A stretch of DNA of 64,000 nt. Source: MW101C3 sp943367595 (lineage in GTDB: Bacteria > Cyanobacteriota > Cyanobacteriia > PCC-6307 > Cyanobiaceae). Each line of letters opens with the position of its first letter. The stretch's first letter is position 1. Where the stretch lies: assembly GCA_943367595.1 (NCBI GenBank), contig CALRJS020000003.1, positions 62,001 to 126,000 of the forward strand, given 5' to 3'. The notes under the pieces are model-generated. The model worked only from the letters and a program-made list of their open reading frames with translations, ran no database searches and was not told the DNA's origin. The position numbers and the translations under genes were made by a program. Below, in pieces: positions 1-7,777 of the stretch.

Positions 1-951
1 GCCCGGCTCCGTCTTGAGCGCCTGCATCTGCTGGAAGCAGGCCACCAGGCGATCGCGCAGCTCCAGGTAATGGCTCTGCTCGAGGTCGAACACCCAGGGG
101 AAGGCGCGGCGGGCGGTGCGGTTGGTCTGGCGCATCACCTCGGCATCGAAGCGATGGGGATCCATGCCCAGCAGGCGGTAGAAATCACCCCGCTCACACA
201 CGGTGAGGCTGTGGGTGAGAAACACCGACCAAAGGAAGAATCGGCTGAGCAACTTGCCGCGCAGCCCCTGCTTGAGACCGGGCCAGCAGCGGATCAGCAG
301 GTTGAAGATGTCGCCGTGGCGGTTCTCGTCCTGGCACCAGGGCTCGAAGAAATCGAACAGCGGCGCGAAGGCGTTATCGGGGTGGGCCTTGAGGTGGCGG
401 TCGATCAGGATGTACCGCCAGTAGCCGATCTTCTCGGACAGAAACACGGAATAGAGCACCCAGCTGAGCGGGAACCAGGTGATCGGTCGCTTGGTGCTCA
501 GCTTGGGCAGGTCGAGCTCGATCCCTTCCGCCACCAACGCCCGGTTGAGGAAGCCGGCATGGCGGGCCTCATCGCGGGCCATCAGCTGAAACAGGCGGCC
601 CAGCTCCTGGCGTTCGGCCTGGAACAGGCGACGGGAGAGCTCCTTGAACAGCAGGAAACCGGAGAACTCCGACACGCAGGAGCGCACCAGATAGCTCTCG
701 TAGGCCGTCTTGGCTTCCGGGCTGAGAGCGCGCAGGCGGTCGAGCGGGGCTTTGCGGTCGAAGTGGTCGCGGTTGTGGTCGGCCTCCATCTCGGCGAGCA
801 TCGCCTCGAAGGCCGGCCGCTGCTGCTCCAGGTCGGTGCGGGCCGCCTTGTCGATCTCTGTGGTGTAAAAGCGGGGCGTCAGCAGGTCTTCGCGCAGGTG
901 GGGGGCGGCTGGAGTGGCGGCCGCGGCTGGCTGGCTGATGGTGGCGGTCAT
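1..951 (-). CDS. acsF: Mg-protoporphyrin IX monomethyl ester oxidative cyclase, partial
   Basis: Diiron cyclase of chlorophyll biosynthesis. It uses oxygen to form the fifth ring of Mg-protoporphyrin IX monomethyl ester, giving protochlorophyllide, at the membrane. The 317 residues visible cover most of the protein; family members are about 350-360 residues and the C-terminus is beyond the window. Diiron-ligand motifs are seen: Glu95 in SEFSGF, then DEARH with Glu128 and His131, and later an ExxH in CQDENRHGD. The ATG at 951 shares 4 bases with the stop of the upstream hemerythrin-like gene, so the two are probably co-translated. Whether this is the aerobic or the low-oxygen isoform cannot be told from the sequence. 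Confidence 0.93.
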   Translation of the reverse strand, partial: MTATISQPAAAATPAAPHLREDLLTPRFYTTEIDKAARTDLEQQRPAFEAMLAEMEADHNRDHFDRKAPLDRLRALSPEAKTAYESYLVRSCVSEFSGFLLFKELSRRLFQAERQELGRLFQLMARDEARHAGFLNRALVAEGIELDLPKLSTKRPITWFPLSWVLYSVFLSEKIGYWRYILIDRHLKAHPDNAFAPLFDFFEPWCQDENRHGDIFNLLIRCWPGLKQGLRGKLLSRFFLWSVFLTHSLTVCERGDFYRLLGMDPHRFDAEVMRQTNRTARRAFPWVFDLEQSHYLELRDRLVACFQQMQALKTEPG

Positions 952-1442
952 CGGGAAGCGCTCGAGAGGGGGATGGGGGCGGCGGCGGCGCGGGCATAGG
1001 CGACGGCATCGGCGCCGTGGCGGTGCAGGTGGAACCACTCCTGCAGGTCGATCAGCCAGCCGAGCCGCTCGGCGCTGCCGGCGGGGGTGCGGCCGGCGAG
1101 CTCGGCGGCCTGGCGGTGGCTGTAGCGATGGCCGGAGCAGAGGCAGCCCGCTTCGGCCAGCCAGCGCTCCTCCAGCCGCAGATGCAGAGCCAGTGCTCGC
1201 CCCAGCTGCCGGCAGCCGGCGGTGGAGGCCTCGCCGTCGATCAGCTGCTCCAGCAGCGCCTCGATGCGGCTGTGCTGCCGTTCCAGCAACCGGCTGCGCT
1301 CCGACCAGAACCGCGGCCAGGCCCGACTGCGGCCGCGCCGCCTCCAGCGGACACGCGGCCGGGCTGCCGGCACCGCGTCGAGGGCCGGCGGCGGTGGAGG
1401 CGCAGCAGGGAAGGGGGCGGGGAGCGTCAGCACCAGCGGCAT
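948..1442 (-). CDS. hemerythrin-like oxygen- or metal-binding protein
   Basis: 164 residues. After a Pro/Ala/Arg-rich N-terminal stretch of about 45 residues there is a helical domain with all seven ligands expected of a bacteriohemerythrin diiron site in the right order: His57, His87 and Glu91 (HxxxE), His105 and His109 (HxxxH), His140 and Asp145 (HxxxxD). Family members bind oxygen reversibly or sense oxygen or iron. The gene lies directly upstream of acsF with an ATGA overlap, so it may support the oxygen-dependent cyclase; that role is inference. The chosen ATG at 1442 lies almost on a possible -10 element (TTATAG on the minus strand), so the true start may be further in; the low-complexity N-terminus may not be translated. 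Confidence 0.75.
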   Translation of the reverse strand: MPLVLTLPAPFPAAPPPPPALDAVPAARPRVRWRRRGRSRAWPRFWSERSRLLERQHSRIEALLEQLIDGEASTAGCRQLGRALALHLRLEERWLAEAGCLCSGHRYSHRQAAELAGRTPAGSAERLGWLIDLQEWFHLHRHGADAVAYARAAAAPIPLSSASR

Positions 1443-1905
1443 TGTTCAACGCTATAACGACATCGTGATACTAGAGGATGACGACCAGGCCGGACCGTCC
1501 GGTTACAAAAGCCAGGGAGTAACGGTTGGGTTCCAGACGCCAGGCCGCAACGGTTTGGTTACAGATGCCAGGGAGTGGTTGAAGGGCTCAGCGGCCTGAG
1601 CGGGTGGTCACTGAACGAGGGAGTTGGCAAGCCACTGAGCCACCGGGCCGGCGCGCCTCCGGCCCACAGGCAGGCAACAGGGTGCAACCGCTGAGGGCAC
1701 GCCCCCTCCGACCCCTGCGGCAACCTCTCTCCAGCCAAGGCATCACCGGGAGTGGTCAAGGCCGAGATCGCCTGCGGCACAAGGGTGCTTCCCAGGCCGT
1801 TGATCGCCTGCTCTGGCCCATGCAGGCCGTTCCGACGGTTCTCGGCAGCGACGGCTACCGTCTGACCCACACAATCCCGGCCGACCGCCGGAAGACCCCG
1901 CCTCC
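1443..1905. other. intergenic region with a 19-base direct repeat
   Basis: No convincing gene. It separates the divergent acsF and mrp operons and should hold both promoters. Two imperfect 19-base direct repeats, GTTACAAAAGCCAGGGAGT at 1502-1520 and GTTACAGATGCCAGGGAGT at 1558-1576, lie 56 bases apart. Open frames here have no family resemblance. Confidence 0.6.
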
Positions 1906-2313
1906 ATGGCTCCCTTCCGACTGCTTGAACTGCTCATCCTTGGGGCGGTGCTGGCAGGTTTTGCGGGCTTGCTGCTGCGCCGCAACCTGTTTCTCAAGGT
2001 CCTGTCGATGGACGTGATGGGCTCCGCAGTGGTGGCCCTGTTTGTGCTGGTGGGGGCCCGCTCCGGCCTGCGCAGCCCGATCCTGCCGGCCAGCGGCACG
2101 GCCTCCGCGGCAGCCTCCACAGCCGCCGCCACTGCAGCCGCAACCACGGATCTGGGGACGCCCTGGGCCGACCCCATTCCCCAGGCGGTGATCCTCACGG
2201 CGATCGTGATCGGCCTTTCGATTCAGGCGTTGCTGCTGGTGGTGATCACCCGCCTCTCACGCATCGATCCCAGCCTGGATCTGGCCAGCTTCGACACCGG
2301 TGGCCGGCGGTGA
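1906..2313 (+). CDS. mrpC: Mrp antiporter subunit C (MnhC/NuoK-like)
   Basis: Small membrane subunit of the multi-subunit cation/proton antiporter, homologous to NuoK of complex I. The 135 residues have three hydrophobic helices (about 7-25, 30-50 and 90-115). Between the second and third is an unusual Ala/Thr/Ser-rich loop at about residues 60-80, absent from the shortest family members. First gene of a seven-gene operon in which every junction overlaps. Its TGA overlaps the mrpD start. Confidence 0.85.
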   Translation: MAPFRLLELLILGAVLAGFAGLLLRRNLFLKVLSMDVMGSAVVALFVLVGARSGLRSPILPASGTASAAASTAAATAAATTDLGTPWADPIPQAVILTAIVIGLSIQALLLVVITRLSRIDPSLDLASFDTGGRR

Positions 2314-3851
2314 TGCTCACCTTCATCCAGGGGCTGGGGCTCACCTTGATGCCGCTGCTGTCCACCAAGGCGATGGTGATCGCCTGGTTGCTGCTGCCGT
2401 TCCTGGCCGCTTTCCTGGCGGCCGTGCTGCCACCACTGGCCCGTTGGCTGGCCCTGCTCTGCAGCCTGGCCACCGCCGCGATGGCCGTGGCGATTCAGCT
2501 CGGCGCCCTGCCCGGCAGCATCGAACTGCTCGGTGCCTACGGGGTGGCCCTGAACACCGATGCGTTCGCCGTGCCGTTCCTGCTGCTCAACGCCCTGGTG
2601 TGCAGCGCCGTGGTGATCGACAGCTGGCGACGCCCCCTGCCGGGCCCCTTCCTGCTGCTGCTGATGGTGCTGCACGGCGGCCTGTGCACCGCCTTTGTGG
2701 TGATGGACCTGATCAGCCTTTACGTGACACTGGAAGTGGTGGGCATCAGTGCCTTCCTGCTGATCCTGATCAGCCGCTCCGATCGCTCGCTGTGGGTGGC
2801 CCTGCGCTACCTGCTGATCGGCAACACCGTGATGACGCTGTTTCTGATCGGCGCCGCCCTGGTGTACCTGGAGCGCGGCAGCTTCCGCTTCGAGGCCGTG
2901 GCGAGCACCACCAGCATCGCTGCCCTGGCCCTGATCCTGGTGGGCCTGCTGATGAAATCCGGCCTGTTCCTCTCCGGCCTGTGGCTGCCTGTCACCCATG
3001 CCGAGGCGCCGGCAGAGGTGTCGGCCTTGCTCTCGGGTGTGGTGGTCACCGCCGGCATCGCTCCGCTGCTGCGCTTCAGCTGCGGCGTGCCGGCCCTGGG
3101 CCCGGTGATCACGGGCATCGGCCTGGCCAGCGCCGTGCTGGGCCTGGTGTTCGCCCTCGCTGACGCTGATGCCAAGCGCCTGCTGGCCTGGAGCACCCTC
3201 TCGCAGATGGGGCTGGTGGCGCTCTCGCCGGTGGCCGGCGGCTTCTATGCCCTGAGCCACGGCACCGCCAAGGCGGCGCTGTTCCTGGTGGCGCGCCGCT
3301 TCCCCAACCGCGCCCTGCAGGGCTGGCGCGAGCGGCCCCTGCCTGCCGGGGTGTGGTGGCCGCTCTGCATCGGCTCGCTCTCGATCGTGGGCCTGCCGCC
3401 GCTGGCCGGCTTCACCGCCAAGGCGGGCCTGTCCGCTGGGCTTTCCCTGCCGCTGGAGGTGACCGTGACGCTGCTGAGCATGGGCACGGCCGCGGCCTAT
3501 GCCCGCTTCTGGGGCGCGCCGCTGATCCGCAGGCCGGCGGGCAGCAGTGTTGCCGGCGCAGGCAGTGCTGCCAGTGGAGGCAGTGCTGAACCCGCCTGGT
3601 CACTGGGTGTGATCCTGCTGGTGCTGGCGCTGGTGGTGATCGGCGCTGCGGCGCTGCCCTGGACGGCAAAGCCCGCCACGGCCGCGGCCAAGACCGCCCT
3701 GGTGCTGCTCGGCGGCTGGGGCCTGCACCATCTGCTGGAAGGAGAGGGCCTGCGGCAGCGGCTGCGGCTGCCCGAGCTGGAGGGTCTCTCCGACCTGCTC
3801 GGCGGCATCGGCGTTGTGGGGGCGGGCCTGCTCGTGATCCTGAACCGATGA
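2313..3851 (+). CDS. mrpD: Mrp antiporter subunit D (MnhD/NuoN-like)
   Basis: Main proton-translocating membrane subunit, 512 residues with about 14 predicted helices, in the plasma or thylakoid membrane. The proton-pathway residues of the NuoL/M/N family are visible: Glu141 in LYVTLEVVG and Lys215 in GLLMKSG, followed by the conserved WLPVTHAEAP and SALLSG segment. A GTG at 2310 is an alternative start. A Ser/Gly/Ala-rich cytoplasmic insert follows at about residues 410-430. Overlaps mrpE by 4 bases. Confidence 0.93.
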   Translation: MLTFIQGLGLTLMPLLSTKAMVIAWLLLPFLAAFLAAVLPPLARWLALLCSLATAAMAVAIQLGALPGSIELLGAYGVALNTDAFAVPFLLLNALVCSAVVIDSWRRPLPGPFLLLLMVLHGGLCTAFVVMDLISLYVTLEVVGISAFLLILISRSDRSLWVALRYLLIGNTVMTLFLIGAALVYLERGSFRFEAVASTTSIAALALILVGLLMKSGLFLSGLWLPVTHAEAPAEVSALLSGVVVTAGIAPLLRFSCGVPALGPVITGIGLASAVLGLVFALADADAKRLLAWSTLSQMGLVALSPVAGGFYALSHGTAKAALFLVARRFPNRALQGWRERPLPAGVWWPLCIGSLSIVGLPPLAGFTAKAGLSAGLSLPLEVTVTLLSMGTAAAYARFWGAPLIRRPAGSSVAGAGSAASGGSAEPAWSLGVILLVLALVVIGAAALPWTAKPATAAAKTALVLLGGWGLHHLLEGEGLRQRLRLPELEGLSDLLGGIGVVGAGLLVILNR

Positions 3852-4267
3852 GACGTCTTCTGCCCCTGCTGCTGAGCACCGCCTTCCGGCTGGCGCTCTG
3901 GTGCCTGCTCACCAGCGACCTGAGCCAGCTGAACCTGCTGATCGGGCTGGTGGTGGCCCTGCTCCTGCCCCGCGCCCGCTCGCGGCCGCTGCCGCTGCGG
4001 CTGCTGCTCAAGGCCACCGTGCGCGGCCTGCTGGCGATTCCGCAGGCCTACGCCGAAGCGTTCCGGCTGATGGTGGCGCCCGGGGTGGTGGAGCGCGAAA
4101 CCAGCGAACCGGCCACCGATCGGGCCCTGCCGCTGCTGGTGTTCCTCGATGTGTTCCGCATCACGCTCACCCCGTTCACGATCGTGCTCGGCCTCGAGGA
4201 CGGCGGCCGGCGCTATCGCATCCATTCCCTTCTTCCTGCCGCCAGAGCGGAGGCCTCCGACCAATGA
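3848..4267 (+). CDS. mrpE: Mrp antiporter subunit E (MnhE)
   Basis: 139-residue subunit with two N-terminal membrane helices (residues 4-20 and 28-42) and a cytoplasmic C-terminal part holding the typical FLDVFRITLTPFT segment. MrpE is needed for assembly or activity of the complex, though less critical than A-D in studied bacteria. Both ends overlap neighbours by 4 bases (ATGA), which points to translational coupling. Confidence 0.9.
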   Translation: MRRLLPLLLSTAFRLALWCLLTSDLSQLNLLIGLVVALLLPRARSRPLPLRLLLKATVRGLLAIPQAYAEAFRLMVAPGVVERETSEPATDRALPLLVFLDVFRITLTPFTIVLGLEDGGRRYRIHSLLPAARAEASDQ

Positions 4268-4512
4268 CTGTGTTGCTGTGGGGCATGGTGTTGGCCCTGC
4301 TGATCCCGATCGCCGTGGCCTGCCGTCCCTCCGATGTGTGGGACCGGCTGGCGGCCTTCTCCAGCGTCTCGTCGAAGGTGGCGCTGATCATCCTGGTGGT
4401 GTCGGTGCTGCGCGACGACCGCATGCTGGGGCTGGTGGGGGCGATCGTGCTCAGTGCCGGCAACGCCGGCCTGCTGCTGCTGGCCAACCTGCTGCGGGAG
4501 GTGGAGCGGTGA
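4264..4512 (+). CDS. mrpF: Mrp antiporter subunit F (MnhF)
   Basis: 82-residue hydrophobic protein with three membrane helices and the characteristic RPSDVWDRL motif between the first and second. Subunit of the Mrp antiporter. Starts at the ATG overlapping the mrpE stop and ends in a TGA overlapping the GTG of mrpG. Confidence 0.9.
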   Translation: MTVLLWGMVLALLIPIAVACRPSDVWDRLAAFSSVSSKVALIILVVSVLRDDRMLGLVGAIVLSAGNAGLLLLANLLREVER

Positions 4513-4826
4513 GGCCAGACTCCTTCTCTGATCACGCCAGCCTGCTGCTGCTGGGCGCGGGCCTTGTGCTCTGGTTCTGGGGCACCTGGCCGCTGCTGGG
4601 CACGCACAGCTACCTGCGCAAACTGCACGCCCTGTCAGTGGCCGACACGCTCGGATCGTCGCTGATGCTGCTGGGCCTGCTCCTGCGCATCCCCGGGCAG
4701 TGGCCGCTGCTCACCCTGGCGCTGGTGGGCCTGATCGTGTGGAACACGATTTTCGGCTACGTGCTGGCCGCCTGCTCGCTGCCGTCCCACCCCGGCCGCC
4801 CCACCGAGGAGGAGCCCAGCCGATGA
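4509..4826 (+). CDS. mrpG: Mrp antiporter subunit G (MnhG)
   Basis: 105 residues with three hydrophobic helices and the family signature RKLHALSVADTLGSSL after the first helix. The GTG start at 4509 overlaps the mrpF stop; no in-frame ATG gives a sensible N-terminus. Overlaps the next gene by ATGA. Confidence 0.88.
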   Translation: MRPDSFSDHASLLLLGAGLVLWFWGTWPLLGTHSYLRKLHALSVADTLGSSLMLLGLLLRIPGQWPLLTLALVGLIVWNTIFGYVLAACSLPSHPGRPTEEEPSR

Positions 4827-5347
4827 CGGAGCCGTTCACCCTGGCCGGGCAGCTCGATCTGATCCTGCCGATCACTGCCCTGCTGCCGCTCACCGCCGTG
4901 CTGCTGGTGAGCCAGTCCAACCCCTACCAGACCCTGGTGCTGCGGGGCATTCTCGGTTCGGTGGCCACCTTGCTCTACGCCCTGCTGGGGGCGCCGGACG
5001 TGGCGATCACCGAAGCGCTGGTGGGCACCCTGCTCTCCACCACCCTCTACGCCGTGGCGCTGCGTTCCTCGATGGCGCTGCGGCTCTCCTTTCCCGATCG
5101 CGCGCCGCCCTCACCCCAGAGCCAGCAGCTGTTGCGGGCCTGGCTGGAGCCCGCCGGCCTGCGGCTGCGGCTGGTGCCGCCGGAGGAGGCGGCGCTCGCT
5201 GCTGCCGATGGCTGCCATGGCCGCCTCGAAGCCGACCAACGGCTGGTGCTGGTGAATCCACGGCTGCTGAAGCGCCTGCAGGCCCTAGATGGCTATCGCG
5301 CCTGGCGCGACAGCGGCGGCGCCCTCGACCTGGCGGACACCCCATGA
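4823..5347 (+). CDS. short MrpA-like subunit (DUF4040/MbhD-type)
   Basis: 174 residues. The first 95 contain three membrane helices with the GAPDVAITEALVG motif that defines the DUF4040/MbhD segment found near the C-terminus of MrpA. The remaining 80 are soluble and contain no recognised domain. The large NuoL-like antiporter module of MrpA is missing here, as is known for cyanobacterial Mrp clusters, so MrpD is the only antiporter-like subunit in this operon. Overlaps mrpG and mrpB by 4 bases. Confidence 0.82.
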   Translation: MTEPFTLAGQLDLILPITALLPLTAVLLVSQSNPYQTLVLRGILGSVATLLYALLGAPDVAITEALVGTLLSTTLYAVALRSSMALRLSFPDRAPPSPQSQQLLRAWLEPAGLRLRLVPPEEAALAAADGCHGRLEADQRLVLVNPRLLKRLQALDGYRAWRDSGGALDLADTP

Positions 5348-6003
5348 CCTGGCTCTACCTCGTGGCCGCCACGGCCCTCTGCCTCTCCCCCCTGGCCTCG
5401 GCCCTGCCGCCGACCGCCGATCTGCTGCCGCTGATCAACACCCTGGTTGAGCAAACGAACGTGCCGAATCTGGTGTCGGGGGTGATCCTCTACACCCGCC
5501 TCTACGACACGATCACCGAGGTGGTGGTGTTCACGCTGGCGTCGATCGGCGTGCGCTTCCTCTTCGCCGGCGAACCGGCCAAACCGAGCGTGCGCGCCCT
5601 CGCCGATGCTCCTTCAGTGGTGCTCTGCCAGCTGGGCGGCACGATTGCTGCCCTGATCGGCGTGGAGCTGGCCCTGCGCGGCCACCTCTCGCCCGGTGGC
5701 GGCTTTGCGGCGGGGGTGGCCGGCGGCACGGCCATCGGCCTGGCCCTGATCAGCGGCTCGGCGGAATTGTCGGATCGCCTCTACCGCCGCTACCGCGCCG
5801 ACCGATGGGAGAAGGGTGCCGTGATCGCCTTCGTGCTGCTGGCCGCGCTCACGCTCGGCGGCCTGCCACCACCGCCCGGAGAGTTCGGCAGCCTGGCGGG
5901 TGGCAGCTGGATCCCGCTGCTGAATGTGCTGGTGGCGATCAAGGTGACGCTGGGCTCCTGGGCAATGGTGCAGCTGTTCGTGCGCCACCGCGGGTTGCTT
6001 TAG
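5344..6003 (+). CDS. mrpB: Mrp antiporter subunit B (MnhB, MbhE-MnhB form)
   Basis: 219 residues. The N-terminal half resembles the MbhE-like tail of MrpA (VSGVILYTRLYDTITE), and the C-terminal half carries the MnhB signature RGHLSPGGGFAAGV. It therefore supplies parts that other bacteria split between the MrpA tail and MrpB. Last gene of the operon. The 140 bases that follow contain a repeated GATMAGTTTCCC and a small TCCCATAGGGA palindrome. Confidence 0.87.
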   Translation: MTWLYLVAATALCLSPLASALPPTADLLPLINTLVEQTNVPNLVSGVILYTRLYDTITEVVVFTLASIGVRFLFAGEPAKPSVRALADAPSVVLCQLGGTIAALIGVELALRGHLSPGGGFAAGVAGGTAIGLALISGSAELSDRLYRRYRADRWEKGAVIAFVLLAALTLGGLPPPPGEFGSLAGGSWIPLLNVLVAIKVTLGSWAMVQLFVRHRGLL

Positions 6004-6144
6004 GCGCTGCTGATCAAATCCTGGCGCTGCGTCGAATCGGTCCGTCGATCAGTTTCCCATAGGGAGCCGATAAGTTTCCCTAAGCCAGCGGCCTGAATCG
6101 CAGGCAATGTCCACCCTTTGGGCACAACCCTTTGGGGACTTCTG

Positions 6145-6489
6145 ATGTCGAGAACACTGCTCTGCTGCACAATCTGCTGCACAACGATGCTGGCTACAGC
6201 GGCAGTCCTTAGCTTCGGCACCACTCCGAAGGCCAGTGCTCAGACCATGATGGCTCCAAGCCCAGCCACCATGCCCACCAAAACACCCACACTGCGATCG
6301 ATTCCGCCCAGCCGGGGACGTGTGGTGCCAAAGACGGAGGCGAAATCTCTCAAGGAAGCTGGGAGCAGTGCGGCAGTTTGCTGCACCCACTGGAACACCA
6401 GTACAGGTGGCACCGGTTGTGCTTCCTATCCAGATTCCTGCCCAGCCAACACGTTCACAGTGGAATGCGGGCCGAGCGGCTGCTGGTAG
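6145..6489 (+). CDS. small secreted Cys-rich protein, unknown function
   Basis: 114 residues. The N-terminus is a typical signal peptide with a hydrophobic core and a likely cut after KASA near residue 32. The middle is Pro/Thr/Met-rich. The last 30 residues hold six cysteines, including CCTHW, DSCPAN and VECGPSGCW. The ATG at 6145 follows GGGGA (6134-6138) at 6 bases, a better site than an upstream TTG at 6118. Base composition is lower in GC than the neighbours. Cysteine spacing suggests disulfides or metal binding outside the cytoplasm; no family was recognised. Confidence 0.6.
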   Translation: MSRTLLCCTICCTTMLATAAVLSFGTTPKASAQTMMAPSPATMPTKTPTLRSIPPSRGRVVPKTEAKSLKEAGSSAAVCCTHWNTSTGGTGCASYPDSCPANTFTVECGPSGCW

Positions 6490-6515
6490 TTTCTGCACGC
6501 AGCCATTTCTCCCGC

Positions 6516-6533
6516 TGAGGCTGCTCAGCCTCA
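6516..6533 (+). terminator. hairpin after the secreted Cys-rich gene
   Basis: TGAGGCT-GCTC-AGCCTCA forms a perfect 7-base-pair stem with a 4-base loop, 27 bases after the stop codon. There is no T-tract, so it may act only as an RNA 3' end stabiliser. Confidence 0.45.
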
Positions 6534-6563
6534 GCCAGGCCAGCGATGTTCAGGTCAGCAGTG

Positions 6564-6611
6564 TTCATAAGGCCAAGTGTTCGTTCATTAGGCCAGGTGT
6601 TCATCAGGCCA
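6564..6611. repeat. three 12-base direct repeats at the end of the rhodanese gene
   Basis: TTCATAAGGCCA (6564-6575), TTCATTAGGCCA (6584-6595) and TTCATCAGGCCA (6600-6611) differ only at one position. The last copy contains the stop codon of the minus-strand rhodanese gene. Confidence 0.7.
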
Positions 6612-7161
6612 CCGGCTGGTCCGCCGCCTTCCAGCCGGCGAAGCCTGGCGCGAACCCCCGCACGCGCGGGTAGCCGTGCAGCTGCAGGGCCATCACCCCG
6701 AGCACCGAGCGGTAGCCGGTGGCGCAGTAGAGCACCACGTCGCGATCGCGGGGAATGGCCTCGAGGTGGTGGGCGAGATCCTGGAGCGGCAGGTTGATGG
6801 CGCCGGGGATGTGTCCCCGGCGGTAGTCGGCGGGGCTGCGCAGATCCACCAGCAGGGGATTCCGACTGGCAATGCGAGCATTGAGGGCCTCCACTGAACC
6901 GATGGCCAGGACATCGGCGGGCAGGGCATCGAGAAACTGATCCACGGCCAGCTCGACTGGTCCTGAGGCCTCCACGGCAGCAGGCTGCGACACAGCGGCG
7001 GCAACTGCAGCGCCCGGACTCAGCAGCAGGCAGACAATGAGGCTGAGCCCGGTCGTCAGCCACGCAAGCCAAGCCACTGCCGCCTGTGGCAGCCTCCAGA
7101 CTCTCGGCACAGGACGCCGCAGCACAGGCCCTCGCCGCGACCATGAATGCAGCACTGCCAT
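6604..7161 (-). CDS. membrane-anchored or exported rhodanese-domain protein
   Basis: 185 residues. A basic N-terminus and a hydrophobic segment at about residues 28-55 suggest a signal anchor or signal peptide, putting the domain in the periplasm or lumen. A single rhodanese domain follows (about 85-185) with VDLRSPADYRRGHIPGA and the active-site loop CATGYRS, Cys146 being the sulfur carrier. Such proteins move sulfane sulfur or take part in redox quality control. The start overlaps the stop of the upstream DUF4079 gene by one base, so the two form an operon. Confidence 0.85.
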   Translation of the reverse strand: MAVLHSWSRRGPVLRRPVPRVWRLPQAAVAWLAWLTTGLSLIVCLLLSPGAAVAAAVSQPAAVEASGPVELAVDQFLDALPADVLAIGSVEALNARIASRNPLLVDLRSPADYRRGHIPGAINLPLQDLAHHLEAIPRDRDVVLYCATGYRSVLGVMALQLHGYPRVRGFAPGFAGWKAADQPVA

Positions 7162-7643
7162 CAGCTCACGGCGGGGGGAAGCGCGGGCGTGAGCGAGGAG
7201 GCGGAGCTGAGCAGCTTCTGCACGATGGTGATGCCGCTGATCGCCTGCCAGCCGAACAGGGTGAGCACGAGGCCGTTGGTGGTCACGTGCAGGGTGCGGG
7301 CCCAGTCCTTGCCTTTCTGCAGGGAGGGACCGAGCGAAGCGGTGAGGATCACCAGCACGGCCACGGCCAGCCCCACGAACAGGTGCGGGCCGATCACCAG
7401 CTTGCCGTTCTTGAGGAAGGTGGCGGTCATGCCACCGGCGGCGCCCAGCAGGGTGACCGCCAGGATCACCGGGCCGAGCCGGGCGTGCCGCGCGCCGTAG
7501 TGCTCCTGGAGCATGGCCTTGCGGTCTTCAGGGGTGGCCTTGCGGATCAGGCTGGCCTTGAAACCGAGATAGCCCGAATAGAGCATCAGACCCAGCAACC
7601 CCCACATCAGCACGGGGTGAACGAAGTTGAGCGCAAAGGGCAT
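7161..7643 (-). CDS. DUF4079 family membrane protein
   Basis: 160 residues with four membrane helices (about 8-25, 55-75, 85-105 and 120-140). The N-terminal FVHPVLMWGLLGLMLYSGY and the spaced histidines (His9, His48, His87, His119) resemble cyanobacterial and plastid DUF4079 proteins, which look like b-type cytochrome membrane bundles. Function unknown. Followed directly by the rhodanese gene. Confidence 0.8.
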   Translation of the reverse strand: MPFALNFVHPVLMWGLLGLMLYSGYLGFKASLIRKATPEDRKAMLQEHYGARHARLGPVILAVTLLGAAGGMTATFLKNGKLVIGPHLFVGLAVAVLVILTASLGPSLQKGKDWARTLHVTTNGLVLTLFGWQAISGITIVQKLLSSASSLTPALPPAVS

Positions 7644-7777
7644 CGAACCTGGGCGACGGAACAGACGGAACCCGCGGCTGCGGCGTCACCTGCACCATGG
7701 CCAGGATCGAGGGGCCTGAATCGGCAGCCGCCCTCCCCTTGGCTCAAGGTGAGTGCTTGTGCTGGGCTGGGCTCCGC

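Noticed and set aside
1559..2198. Minus-strand frames upstream of mrpC
   Set aside because: No similarity and they oppose both the mrp promoter region and the start of mrpC.
2223..3260. Long minus-strand frame opposite mrpD (345 codons, His/Gln-rich)
   Set aside because: Shadow of the GC-rich mrpD codons; composition is low-complexity and the plus-strand frame is a clear family member.
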